Shown here: piece after piece, positions 23,279 to 32,271 of the stretch
Layout: the number at the start of each line of letters is the position of its first letter
How positions within the stretch are numbered: position 1 is the stretch's first letter
Made by a program: the position numbers and the translations under genes
The notes under the pieces: model-generated
The model's database searches: none
What the model was told of the DNA's origin: nothing
The model's input: the letters and a program-made list of their open reading frames with translations, nothing else
Source of the DNA: JALHST01 sp038316335
GTDB lineage: Bacteria > Bacteroidota > Bacteroidia > Flavobacteriales > Flavobacteriaceae
Direction: 5' to 3'
Assembly: GCA_038316335.1 (NCBI GenBank)
Contig: JBBQAM010000032.1
Span: 1 to 46,605 of the forward strand
Length of the DNA: 46,605 nucleotides

Positions 23279-24598
23279 ATGAAATCAAATGTGGGATTAC
23301 CTATGAATACCTTGGTGATTTCTTTATCGCTCCTCTTTTTCATTGGGGCAACTGGGATTCAAAAAGCTGCTGCTTTTTACCAGGATGAAGGAAAGGACTA
23401 TACGGAATATAAGGGCGAGGTGGTCGATGCCGATTCGAACAAGGCACTTGTATTCGCCAACTTGGCGCTCGAAGGCACCAATATAACTACGATCACCAAC
23501 ACAGAGGGTGAATTTTCGCTCAAGGTACCAGCGGGTATAGTAGATGGGAACATTGAGGTATCTTTTTTAGGATATAGCACCAAACGTATTCCGCTGGCAC
23601 AATTCAAGGGGAGCCACAATCGTATTTTGATGGAAGTATCGGTGTTAGAACTCTCGGAAGTAAATATCCAAGTTCCTAAAAATGCAGGCAATCTAGTGCG
23701 GGAGACCCTTAAGAAAAAAGGAGAGAACTATTTTGACGACCCTATGGTCATGACTGCTTTTTATAGGGAAACCATCAAAAAAAGAAATAAGAACGTCTCT
23801 TTGTCTGAGGCTGTGGTCAACATCTATAAAGCACCCTATACGTCCTTGAAAAGAGATGCCGTAGAACTCTACAAGGCTCGGAAAAGTACCGATTACTCGA
23901 AACTGGATACGCTGGCGTTAAAACTACAAGGAGGGCCTTTCAATGCGTTGTTCGTAGATATTATGAAATATCCCGAATATATATTCACTGATGATAACAT
24001 CGACGATTATCTGTTCAGTTTTGACCGTTCGACCAGAATAAACGATCAACTGATCTATGTGGTGAATTTTGAACAAAGGCCAGAATTGCGACAGCCATTG
24101 TACAAGGGCAAACTTTACATCGATGCCCAAAAAAAGATACTTACAAGCGCCATATACTCACTCAATATTACCAATCGTGAAGAAGCATCTAGAATGTTCG
24201 TCCGCAGAAAACCAAGCAATGCCCAAGTTTGGCCAACCGAAATTGCCTACCGTGTAGATTATCGGGAAAAGAACGGACGATGGTATTATGGGTATAGCAA
24301 TGTTTTGCTTGAATTTAAGATCAATTGGGCCCGGAAACTTTTCAATTCGGTGTATAGTATGTCGTGCGAAATGGCGGTTACCGATTGGGAAAGGAACCTT
24401 TCTAGCCAACAGCCGAGAGGAAAGGATAGAATGAAATCTACCATAATTTTGAGTGACGAGGCCTTAGGGTTTGCAGACCCTGATTTTTGGGGAGCCTATA
24501 ATATCATAGAACCTGAGAAGTCTATCGAATCTGCGATAAAGAAAATTCAAAAGCAGTTAAAACGCAGCCGTGACAAGAATGGCACTTCCGTGCCTTAA
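23279..24598 (+). CDS. carboxypeptidase-like regulatory domain protein, secreted
   Basis: 439 residues with an N-terminal hydrophobic export segment (about 10-33). Residues about 40-125 form a carboxypeptidase-D regulatory-like beta sandwich (YKGEVVDADSNKALVFANL, TNTEGEFSLKVP, SFLGYSTKRI), the type found at the N-terminus of TonB-dependent receptors. The remainder (from about 135, starting LVRETLKKKGENYFDDP) has the pattern of Bacteroidota outer-membrane-associated proteins without a known enzyme. No plug or barrel domain is present. Function unknown. A strong terminator follows. Confidence 0.8.
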   Translation: MKSNVGLPMNTLVISLSLLFFIGATGIQKAAAFYQDEGKDYTEYKGEVVDADSNKALVFANLALEGTNITTITNTEGEFSLKVPAGIVDGNIEVSFLGYSTKRIPLAQFKGSHNRILMEVSVLELSEVNIQVPKNAGNLVRETLKKKGENYFDDPMVMTAFYRETIKKRNKNVSLSEAVVNIYKAPYTSLKRDAVELYKARKSTDYSKLDTLALKLQGGPFNALFVDIMKYPEYIFTDDNIDDYLFSFDRSTRINDQLIYVVNFEQRPELRQPLYKGKLYIDAQKKILTSAIYSLNITNREEASRMFVRRKPSNAQVWPTEIAYRVDYREKNGRWYYGYSNVLLEFKINWARKLFNSVYSMSCEMAVTDWERNLSSQQPRGKDRMKSTIILSDEALGFADPDFWGAYNIIEPEKSIESAIKKIQKQLKRSRDKNGTSVP

Positions 24599-24609
24599 AT
24601 AGAACTATA

Positions 24610-24636
24610 AAAGCGCCCTGAATCGGCGCTTTTTTT
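24610..24636 (+). terminator. intrinsic terminator
   Basis: AAAGCGCC (24610-24617) pairs perfectly with GGCGCTTT (24625-24632) over a 7-base loop, followed by T residues to 24636. It lies between convergent genes and could serve both, although the T-run is on the plus strand. Confidence 0.88.
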
Positions 24637-24676
24637 ATGGACGATATGAATCGATAAAGGCAGTTGTTGTGTTACG

Positions 24677-26884
24677 TTAATTGGCCACTTCACTGATAAA
24701 TTTTAGGCGGTACAATCGTAATTCCTCATCTTCATATTCACCATCAAATTCCTTAAGGGCCCTATCAAGGTCATCGGTTTCCGCTTCCAAAAAGTATTCG
24801 TGAATTTCCTCCTGCTGATCCTCGTCCAAGACCTCATCGATCCAATAACCCAAATTCAATTTTGTGCCACTAAAAACAATTTGTTCCATTTCCTTGATGA
24901 GCTCGGGAATATCCAAACCCTTTGAGGAGGCAATATCGGTCAAGGGTAATTTTCGGTCGATGTTCTGAATAATATATAGTTTCAGTCCAGAATTAGCCCC
25001 TGTACTCTTTACCACCAGATCATCGGGACGAATAATATCATTTTCCTCGACATATTGGGCGATAAACTCTAAAAACGCCTTGCCGTATTTCTTTGCCTTC
25101 CCTTCACCAACACCATTGATGTTGATCAATTCCTCCATTGAAATAGGATATTTTAATGCCATGTCCTCCAAAGACGGATCCTGAAAGACCACAAAGGGTG
25201 GAACTCCTAGCTTCTTGGCCTGGGATTTTCTCAGGTCCTTTAACTGCCTTAAAAGCTGGTCGTCGACCACCCCCCCTTTGGAAGCACTTACTATGGCATC
25301 GTCATTAGCCTTATTATAAGTATGGTCTTGGGTCATCATAAACGACCGGGGGTGCTTTAAAAACTCCTCACCCATTTTCGTGACATGTAAGATCCCATAC
25401 TGCTCTATCTCCTTTTTCAGCAGGCCGGCCACCAATACCTGACGGATCAAGGCCATCCAATAGTGTTTGTCCTTATCTGCCCCGATTCCGAAAATGTCCT
25501 TATCATTGGTCTTATGGGAAGAAATCAACGCATTTATTTTACCGGTCAGGGTTTTAACGATTTCCTTAGACTTAAATTTCTCACTCGTGCCCTGAACGAC
25601 TTTTATAAGCTTGATAACATCTTCTTGGGCCTCGTGCTTCTCCTTGGGGTTTCGGGTATTATCATCCATATCGGCTCCTGCCCCATTGACTTCATCGAAA
25701 GCTTCCCCAAAATAATGCAACATAAACTTTCTACGTGACATCGAAGTTTCAGCATAGGCAACGACTTCCTGCAAAAGTGCATTCCCGATTTCCTGTTCGG
25801 CCACGGGTTTTCCAGACATGAATTTTTCCAACTTTTCGATGTCCTTGTAAGAATAGAAGGCCAGACAAAGCCCTTCGCCATCATCCCTGCCCGCACGTCC
25901 GGTTTCCTGATAGTAACTCTCTATGCTTTTGGGAATATCATGATGTATAACGAATCGCACATCAGGTTTATCGATGCCCATGCCAAAAGCAATCGTAGCT
26001 ACTACCACATCAACATCTTCCATAAGGAACATATCCTGGTATTTGGCCCGTGTCTTGGCATCGAAACCTGCATGATAGGGAACCGCACTGACACCGTTTA
26101 CCAACAATACCTCTGCCAATTGTTCGACGCGCTTTCTGCTCAAACAATAGATAATACCTGATTTGCCAGCATGCTGTTTTACAAATCGAATGATATCTGC
26201 ATCTACATTTTCTGTCTTAGGCCGCACCTCGTAATATAAGTTTGGCCGATTGAACGAGGCCTTAAAGACCTTGGCGTCGGTAATGCCAAGATTCTTAATG
26301 ATATCTTCCTGAACCTTTGGCGTAGCCGTAGCAGTCAGGCCGATAATCGGGATATTATCTCCCAAACGATTAATGATCGACTTCAGATTTCGGTATTCCG
26401 GTCGAAAATCATGTCCCCATTCAGAGATACAATGCGCTTCGTCAACGGCAACAAAGGATACTTTTACAGTAGTTAGAAAATCAACGTATTCGTCTTTGGT
26501 AAGTGATTCGGGAGCAACATACAGTAGTTTGGTAATCCCATTAATAATATCCTCTTTGACTTGTTTTATTTCTGTCTTGGTCAAAGAAGAATTCAGCACA
26601 TGGGCAATACCGTTCTCCGCCGAAATACCCCGCATGGCATCTACTTGGTTCTTCATCAAGGCAATCAAAGGGGATACTACAATAGCGGTGCCTTCCTGCA
26701 TAAGCGCCGGCAGTTGGTAGCACAATGACTTCCCCCCTCCTGTGGGCATCACTGCGAAGGTGTTTTTTCCTTGAACTATATTTTTTACGACTTCTTCCTG
26801 AAGGCCTTTGAATTTTGAAAATCCAAAATATTTTTTTAACGAGGCATGTAAATCGATTTCGCTTAGCGCCATCCCTTGTTTCAT
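24677..26884 (-). CDS. recQ: ATP-dependent DNA helicase RecQ, zinc cysteines absent
   Basis: 735 residues. Helicase motifs are intact: TGGGKS (Walker A, about 48-53), DEAH (148-151), TATATPK (184-190), QETGRAGRDDGEG (326-338). A winged-helix RQC region and an HRDC domain (about 570-640) follow. The zinc module normally has one Cys in 'CRR' and three in 'CGxCDxC'; here these read SMSRRKF (381-387) and NGAGADMDDNT (400-410) with no cysteine at all, although FGEAFDE between them is kept. I recall long Bacteroidota RecQs sharing this. An extra C-terminal acidic tail ends the protein. The start could be the ATG at 26872. Confidence 0.93.
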   Translation of the reverse strand: MKQGMALSEIDLHASLKKYFGFSKFKGLQEEVVKNIVQGKNTFAVMPTGGGKSLCYQLPALMQEGTAIVVSPLIALMKNQVDAMRGISAENGIAHVLNSSLTKTEIKQVKEDIINGITKLLYVAPESLTKDEYVDFLTTVKVSFVAVDEAHCISEWGHDFRPEYRNLKSIINRLGDNIPIIGLTATATPKVQEDIIKNLGITDAKVFKASFNRPNLYYEVRPKTENVDADIIRFVKQHAGKSGIIYCLSRKRVEQLAEVLLVNGVSAVPYHAGFDAKTRAKYQDMFLMEDVDVVVATIAFGMGIDKPDVRFVIHHDIPKSIESYYQETGRAGRDDGEGLCLAFYSYKDIEKLEKFMSGKPVAEQEIGNALLQEVVAYAETSMSRRKFMLHYFGEAFDEVNGAGADMDDNTRNPKEKHEAQEDVIKLIKVVQGTSEKFKSKEIVKTLTGKINALISSHKTNDKDIFGIGADKDKHYWMALIRQVLVAGLLKKEIEQYGILHVTKMGEEFLKHPRSFMMTQDHTYNKANDDAIVSASKGGVVDDQLLRQLKDLRKSQAKKLGVPPFVVFQDPSLEDMALKYPISMEELININGVGEGKAKKYGKAFLEFIAQYVEENDIIRPDDLVVKSTGANSGLKLYIIQNIDRKLPLTDIASSKGLDIPELIKEMEQIVFSGTKLNLGYWIDEVLDEDQQEEIHEYFLEAETDDLDRALKEFDGEYEDEELRLYRLKFISEVAN

Positions 26885-27200
26885 TAGCTTATAGTATTAG
26901 TATGTACAACCTAAGATCGTTATCGCACGAACCGGTTAATTGGCTAGCTGCGTTTTGCACCACGAAGGGCTGCCTACTTCCGATGATTGAGCAGACCCAT
27001 CTCGATTTCGAATCACCTAAAGGCTCCCTGTAGCGGTTTTACCCAATTTCCTTACCCTTTATTTAACTCCTTAAGATAACCATTTAAACATTAAAAAAAT
27101 CCTAAAATTTAAAATAATCTATGAAATTAAGTTTCCGTAATTTTGTAATCTTAAATATAAGACATTCTTTTAGGTCTGCAATCCGAAATATAAATTCACC
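26885..27200. other. divergent intergenic region recQ / kdsD
   Basis: 316 bp without a gene. The only clear element is the kdsD promoter at 27138-27145. The part nearer recQ has no TAnnTTTG on the minus strand, and a plus-strand frame through 26815-27033 mostly shadows recQ. The 27050-27150 part is strongly AT-rich. Confidence 0.6.
27138..27145 (+). promoter_or_regulatory. -7 promoter element of the kdsD operon
   Basis: TAATTTTG, exact match to TAnnTTTG, 55 bp before the kdsD start. It lies in an AT-rich stretch with no clear -33 TTTG. Confidence 0.55.
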
Positions 27201-28166
27201 TTGAGTAAAACCAAAGAAATACTCGCCTTAGCGAAGAAGACTTTTGAAACAGAAGCATCGGCGATATATAATCTGACAAATTTTTTGGACAAGGGTTTTG
27301 CGGATAGTATCAATTGCATACTAAAATCAAAGGGGCGCGTCGTAATTTCTGGAATCGGAAAAAGTGCCATCATCGCGTCAAAAATCGTTGCTACCTTAAA
27401 TTCCACGGGCACCCCCGCCATTTTTATGCATGCGGCCGATGCCATTCACGGTGATCTTGGGACCATTCAGGAGAATGACGTGGTCATACTCATATCGAAA
27501 AGTGGCAGTACCCCGGAAATCAAAATGTTGGTACCTTTGATAAAACGAGGGAAAAACAAGTTGATCGGCATGACAGGTACCATGGACTCATTCTTGGCAC
27601 AACATGCCGATTTTTTACTAAATACCTTTGTTGAAAAGGAGGCCTGTCCCAATAATTTGGCGCCTACAACCAGTACAACCGCCCAATTGGTCATGGGGGA
27701 TGCCTTGGCCATTTGCTTATTGGACCTCAAAGGATTCAGTAGTAAGGATTTTGCAAAATATCATCCTGGTGGGGCCTTGGGAAAACGGTTGTATCTTCGG
27801 GTAGCCGATATTTCTGGCAATAACCAAAAACCAGAGGTCGGACTTCATACCGATGTCAAAAAAGTAATCGTTGAAATCTCGGAGAAAATGCTCGGGGTGA
27901 CCGCGGTTATCGATAAGAATGAAATCGTAGGAATCGTAACTGATGGGGATATTCGTAGAATGCTCAATAAATATGACACCATTAATGGCTTGACCGCCAA
28001 GGATATCATGTCGGCCCATCCGAAAACCGTACAAAACGATCTTCTCGCGATCAAGGCCCTTGAAATGATGCAACAGAATGGGATATCGCAATTGTTGGCC
28101 GTGGAAGGAACCAAATACAAAGGAGTCGTGCATCTTCACAACTTAATAAACGAAGGCATTATATAA
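27201..28166 (+). CDS. kdsD: arabinose-5-phosphate isomerase (KpsF/GutQ family)
   Basis: 321 residues: a SIS domain (about 35-170, with ISGIGKSAIIASKI and ISKSGSTPEI) followed by two CBS domains (about 205-321, with DGDIRRML). KdsD converts ribulose 5-phosphate to arabinose 5-phosphate for the Kdo of lipopolysaccharide. The start is TTG: an in-frame TAG at 27171-27173 and no ATG or GTG follow it upstream, and SKTKEILALAKKTFETEA fits the family's N-terminus. The stop overlaps the tatC start by 1 bp. A link with lptB, three genes on, is sensible for envelope biogenesis. Confidence 0.94.
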   Translation: MSKTKEILALAKKTFETEASAIYNLTNFLDKGFADSINCILKSKGRVVISGIGKSAIIASKIVATLNSTGTPAIFMHAADAIHGDLGTIQENDVVILISKSGSTPEIKMLVPLIKRGKNKLIGMTGTMDSFLAQHADFLLNTFVEKEACPNNLAPTTSTTAQLVMGDALAICLLDLKGFSSKDFAKYHPGGALGKRLYLRVADISGNNQKPEVGLHTDVKKVIVEISEKMLGVTAVIDKNEIVGIVTDGDIRRMLNKYDTINGLTAKDIMSAHPKTVQNDLLAIKALEMMQQNGISQLLAVEGTKYKGVVHLHNLINEGII

Positions 28167-29020
28167 TGGCAAAGAAAAAAAATACCAAGGAACCGAACGA
28201 AATGTCGTTTCTGGATCATTTGGAAGAATTGCGCTGGCATTTGATACGCTCCACTTCGGCCGTGGTCATAATTGGTCTCATAGCCTTTATATTTAGCCGA
28301 TATATTTTCGACGATATCATTTTCGCGCCTTCCTTAATGGATTTCCCGACCTATCAGTTCTTTTGTAAGGCGGCCACTTATATTGGTATCGCATCTGACT
28401 TTTGCAAGGACAAGCTACCCTTTACAATACAGAGTCGACAGATGTCGGGACAATTCTCGGCCGACATATGGACAGCGATTTGGGTAGGATTTATTGTAGG
28501 GTTTCCCTATATACTTTTTGAATTATGGAAATTCATTAGCCCAGGCCTCTATGAAAAAGAGCGCAAAAACTCAAAGGGATTTATTTTTATTGCCTCCTTT
28601 TTATTCTTTTTGGGAGTCTTATTCGGGTATTATGTCGTGGCCCCACTATCGATCAACTTTCTAGGGTCGTATCAGGTCAGCAAGTTGGTGACCAACCAAT
28701 TCGATCTTGACTCGTATATAGGAACGGTGCGTTCTGCTGTGATTGCCTGCGGAATTCTTTTTGAGCTTCCCATTATTATTTTCTTTTTGACCAAAGTGGG
28801 CTTGGTTACCCCTGAAATATTAAAAAAATATCGCAAAATTGCCCTTGTTGTGGTCCTTATTGTCTCGGCGGTAATTACCCCACCTGATGTAGCGAGCCAG
28901 ATCATCGTTGCCATCCCGGTCCTTATACTATACCAAGTCAGCATCTATATTTCTGGTTTCGTTCTAAAAAGAGAGGCCAAAAAAGAGCAAAAATTAAAGA
29001 AGAATGTCAAACCAAGTTAA
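28166..29020 (+). CDS. tatC: Sec-independent translocase protein TatC
   Basis: 284 residues. The N-terminus carries the TatC hallmark EMSFLDHLEELRWHLIRS, and six membrane segments follow, including PFYILFELWKF-like FPYILFELWKFISPGLYEKE, a classic TatC stretch. It recognises twin-arginine signals and moves folded proteins across the inner membrane. It is coupled to kdsD (1-bp overlap) and overlaps the next gene by 17 bp. A TatA/B gene is not in the window. The insertion between segments 1 and 2 is typical of Bacteroidota. Confidence 0.95.
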   Translation: MAKKKNTKEPNEMSFLDHLEELRWHLIRSTSAVVIIGLIAFIFSRYIFDDIIFAPSLMDFPTYQFFCKAATYIGIASDFCKDKLPFTIQSRQMSGQFSADIWTAIWVGFIVGFPYILFELWKFISPGLYEKERKNSKGFIFIASFLFFLGVLFGYYVVAPLSINFLGSYQVSKLVTNQFDLDSYIGTVRSAVIACGILFELPIIIFFLTKVGLVTPEILKKYRKIALVVVLIVSAVITPPDVASQIIVAIPVLILYQVSIYISGFVLKREAKKEQKLKKNVKPS

Positions 29021-29351
29021 GGAATTCAATGCCTATCGTTCTAAAATGAACGAAAAATTGTTGTCGGACAACAACAAGATCATCAAGCGGATCTTCAATC
29101 TTGATACCAATGCCTATTCTGAAGGCGTCCTTGATGTCAAGACCAAAGAACTACTTGGACTGGTGGCTTCGGCCGTGTTGCGCTGCGATGATTGCGTGAA
29201 ATATCATTTAGAACATGCGCGAAATGCGGGCTCGAGTAAGGAAGAAATAATGGAAACGCTTGGAATCGCAACCTTGGTTGGTGGAACCATTGTGGTTCCT
29301 CATCTCAGACGTGCATATGAGTACTGGGAGGCCCTTGAGCAAGCACCATAA
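29004..29351 (+). CDS. AhpD-like carboxymuconolactone decarboxylase family protein
   Basis: 115 residues, all-helical. The CxxC motif with downstream histidine, RCDDCVKYHLEHA (Cys61, Cys64, His68), marks the AhpD-type redox branch rather than true decarboxylases. It probably acts in peroxide or disulfide chemistry in the cytoplasm; no signal peptide is present. The start overlaps the tatC end by 17 bp, so translation is likely coupled. This gene order (kdsD-tatC-AhpD-like-lptB) is one I recall from other flavobacteria. Confidence 0.88.
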   Translation: MSNQVKEFNAYRSKMNEKLLSDNNKIIKRIFNLDTNAYSEGVLDVKTKELLGLVASAVLRCDDCVKYHLEHARNAGSSKEEIMETLGIATLVGGTIVVPHLRRAYEYWEALEQAP

Positions 29352-29476
29352 AAGAAATGCTATCGCCTCGACACAGGCACCATAAATACTCGTTTTTGGC
29401 AACTTGATCACAAATGTAGTAGTATCGGAAACCATTCAATTGGTCTGTATTTAACCCTTGAACGCAAAACCCTCGA

Positions 29477-30217
29477 ATGAAACTTAGAGCGGAAAATATA
29501 ATGAAGGCCTATCGTGGCAGACAAGTAGTCAAAGGAATCTCCTTGGAAGTCAACCAAGGCGAAATTGTTGGCCTATTGGGACCGAACGGGGCCGGGAAGA
29601 CCACCTCCTTCTACATGATCGTTGGCCTCATCAAGCCCAATAGTGGCAACATCTATCTCGACGATATCGACATTACCAATTTTCCGATGTACAAAAGGGC
29701 CCAAAACGGGATTGGGTATCTGGCCCAGGAGGCATCGGTTTTCAGGAAATTGAGTATTGAAAAGAACATCCTCAGCGTACTACAATTGACCAAATTGAGT
29801 AAAAAGGAACAAGAGATGAAGATGGAATCGCTCATCGAGGAATTCGGCTTGGGCCACATTCGCAAAAACCGGGGCGATTTGTTATCCGGTGGGGAACGAA
29901 GAAGAACCGAAATTGCCAGGGCACTGGCTACCGACCCGAAATTTATTTTGCTTGACGAACCCTTTGCTGGGGTGGATCCCGTAGCAGTAGAGGATATTCA
30001 ACGCATTGTCGCCCAACTTAAAAATAAAAACATAGGAATCCTTATTACTGATCACAATGTGCAGGAAACCTTGGCGATTACCGAACGTTCGTATCTGATG
30101 TTCGAAGGAGGCATCCTAAAATCGGGCATACCGGAAGATCTTGCCGCTGATGAAATGGTACGTAAGGTCTATTTAGGACAGAATTTTGAGCTGCGTAAGA
30201 AGAAATTGGATTTTTAG
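29477..30217 (+). CDS. lptB: LPS export ABC transporter ATPase LptB
   Basis: 246 residues, the usual length. Walker A GPNGAGKT (35-42), signature LLSGGERRRTEIARAL, Walker B ILLDEPFAGVDP and the LptB-typical YLAQEASVFRKLS are present. LptB powers extraction of lipopolysaccharide from the inner membrane with LptF/G, which are elsewhere. It follows the AhpD-like gene by 125 bp and may have its own promoter, though no exact TAnnTTTG was found there. It converges with pssA, 20 bp away. Confidence 0.96.
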   Translation: MKLRAENIMKAYRGRQVVKGISLEVNQGEIVGLLGPNGAGKTTSFYMIVGLIKPNSGNIYLDDIDITNFPMYKRAQNGIGYLAQEASVFRKLSIEKNILSVLQLTKLSKKEQEMKMESLIEEFGLGHIRKNRGDLLSGGERRRTEIARALATDPKFILLDEPFAGVDPVAVEDIQRIVAQLKNKNIGILITDHNVQETLAITERSYLMFEGGILKSGIPEDLAADEMVRKVYLGQNFELRKKKLDF

Positions 30218-30237
30218 TAGCGCAACCACAAATGTAT

Positions 30238-30990
30238 TTAGCGCGTATGTGATTCTTCCTTCCTAGCAAGATTGCCCACGATCGAACTCCCAATATAGAA
30301 CAAAATCAGCAGCGGTATCGCCAGGTATTGCATGGTGCTCAACAACACCAAACTCAAGGCAATGAATATATAGCGCATCGCATTGTCCTTAAAGCCCCAG
30401 TTCGTGAATTTGAGTGCAAAGAGTTCAATATTGGCATTCAATAAATAACAACTCAAAGCGGTAATTCCGACCAAGAACCATTGGTTTAGAATTAAGGCAT
30501 TCAAAAAATCATTATTATGATATAGCAGTATCATCGGTAGGGAGATGATCAGTAGGGCGTTCGCAGGGGTAGGCAACCCGATGAACGAGGTTTGCTGGCG
30601 ATCGTCCAAATTGAATTTCGCTAAACGGTATGCGGAGGCAAGGGTTATTAAAAAACCAAAAAAAGGCAAGGTGCTAAGCTTCAAATTCATAACCCATGAC
30701 CCGGAAGTTGCATTCCACCCACCGAATTCAGACATGTTGAACAATTGAAACATAACCACCCCGGGAACAAGACCACTCGTGATTACATCGGCAAGTGAAT
30801 CCAACTGCAGACCCAACGGGCTTTTTACACGTAGCAACCGGGCTGCAAGGCCATCAAAAAAATCGAAGATAATCCCCAAGAACATAAATAAAGCGGCTAG
30901 TTCCAACTGGTTTCTAACGGCAAAAACCACGGCTACCGAACCACAGAAAACATTCATTAAGGTCAATAGGTTCGGGATGTGCTTTTTCAT
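30238..30990 (-). CDS. pssA: CDP-diacylglycerol-serine O-phosphatidyltransferase
   Basis: 250 residues from the chosen start MKKHIPN; an ATG 10 codons upstream exists, but members of this family begin near KHIPNLLTLMN. The CDP-alcohol phosphotransferase motif is complete: D46-G47, A50-R51, G60, D64, D68 (spacing DGxxARx8GxxxDxxxD). Six to eight hydrophobic segments fit an inner-membrane enzyme making phosphatidylserine, the precursor of phosphatidylethanolamine. It is divergent from the DUF4105 gene with only about 80 bp between starts. Confidence 0.93.
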   Translation of the reverse strand: MKKHIPNLLTLMNVFCGSVAVVFAVRNQLELAALFMFLGIIFDFFDGLAARLLRVKSPLGLQLDSLADVITSGLVPGVVMFQLFNMSEFGGWNATSGSWVMNLKLSTLPFFGFLITLASAYRLAKFNLDDRQQTSFIGLPTPANALLIISLPMILLYHNNDFLNALILNQWFLVGITALSCYLLNANIELFALKFTNWGFKDNAMRYIFIALSLVLLSTMQYLAIPLLILFYIGSSIVGNLARKEESHTR

Positions 30991-31071
30991 TTTATGGGTC
31001 AGTTTAGGTAAAAATACCACAATTTTTAATCTATTGATCCGATGACTTATTTTATTCGGATATTTGCAGGG

Positions 31072-32271
31072 ATGAATTCAAGCCGTAGCATACCATTGAA
31101 AAAAATACTTTTTATTTTTCTCTTTTTACTAACGAGCAACTGCTTTTCCCAAACTCCTGAATTGTCGCCCTTATCGAAAGTCAGCGTCTTGACCAGCGGT
31201 CCTGGGACAGAACTCTATTCCGCTTTTGGCCACAGCGCCATTAGGGTACAAGATCCGGCACTTGGTATCGATGTTGTTTATAATTATGGGGTTTTCGATA
31301 CGGAATCTGAAAATTTCTATCTAAAGTTCGCACAGGGAAGAATGTATTATTTATTGGTACGTCAAGGCTTTCAGAATTATCTAAGGAGTTACGAAATTGA
31401 AAACAGATGGGTAAAAGAGCAAGTATTAAATGTCTCACTTGCTCAAAAAAAGAAACTATTTCGATTTTTGGAAAACAACAATCTTCCTGAAAACAAGCAA
31501 TACCAATATGATTATTTTCTCAACAACTGCTCTACTAAAATCTGGGATGTACTTCAAGAAAATCTAGGGCATCAATTGGTTTTCGACGCAACCTTTATAA
31601 AAACACAGTTTAGTTTTCGTGAGTTGATCCACCAAAATATAAAAACGAATTCATGGGGTGCGTTTGGTATCGACCTGGCCTTGGGTTCGGTCATTGACAG
31701 GAAGGCCAGTCCAAAAGAACATCTGTATCTTCCGAAGTATGTAATGCGCCAATTACGTGTGGCCAAGATCAACGGAGGGCCAGCAGTGACGAAAGAGACT
31801 TCATTGCTTGAATCGACCCGAATCGTCGATTCTTCTGGTTTTTTGTGGTCTCCTTTATTTTTTAGTATCCTTGTTTCACTACTCATCATAGGCAGTACCT
31901 TTTTGGATCTAAAAAAGAAAAAGCATAGCAGGGGTTTGGATGTTGTTCTTTTCCTTCTTACCGGAACAGCAGGTAGCCTGCTAATTTTCCTCTGGTTTTT
32001 TACGGATCATATTTGGACGGTGGGGAACTACAATATACTCTGGGCCTTTCCCTTGAACGTGGCGATGGTCTACGTTGTCTCTCGAAAAACACTCCCATCT
32101 TGGATTTCCAAATACGCTGTACTACTGCTTCTTTTATTGTTGGTCATGGTTGGCCTGACACTTTTTGATGTACAGTATTTTTCGCCGGTATTACTTCCAT
32201 TTTTAATCGCATTGGCGGTTCGGTATTGGTATCATATATACAGTTCCCGAAGCAACAAAAAATATCAATAA
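31072..32271 (+). CDS. DUF4105 domain membrane protein
   Basis: 399 residues from the ATG at 31072. An earlier in-frame ATG at 31042 would precede a promoter-like GATATTTG (about 31057-31064), so the later start with its signal peptide (KKILFIFLFLLTSNCFSQ) is preferred. The DUF4105 domain (about 28-230) has TSGPGTELYSAFGHSAIRV and the DYFLNNCSTKIWD motif, whose Cys and His residues suggest a papain-like (Lnb N-terminal) fold. Four to five membrane segments fill the C-terminal 150 residues. Substrate unknown. The stop overlaps the ABC-F start by 1 bp. Confidence 0.88.
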   Translation: MNSSRSIPLKKILFIFLFLLTSNCFSQTPELSPLSKVSVLTSGPGTELYSAFGHSAIRVQDPALGIDVVYNYGVFDTESENFYLKFAQGRMYYLLVRQGFQNYLRSYEIENRWVKEQVLNVSLAQKKKLFRFLENNNLPENKQYQYDYFLNNCSTKIWDVLQENLGHQLVFDATFIKTQFSFRELIHQNIKTNSWGAFGIDLALGSVIDRKASPKEHLYLPKYVMRQLRVAKINGGPAVTKETSLLESTRIVDSSGFLWSPLFFSILVSLLIIGSTFLDLKKKKHSRGLDVVLFLLTGTAGSLLIFLWFFTDHIWTVGNYNILWAFPLNVAMVYVVSRKTLPSWISKYAVLLLLLLLVMVGLTLFDVQYFSPVLLPFLIALAVRYWYHIYSSRSNKKYQ

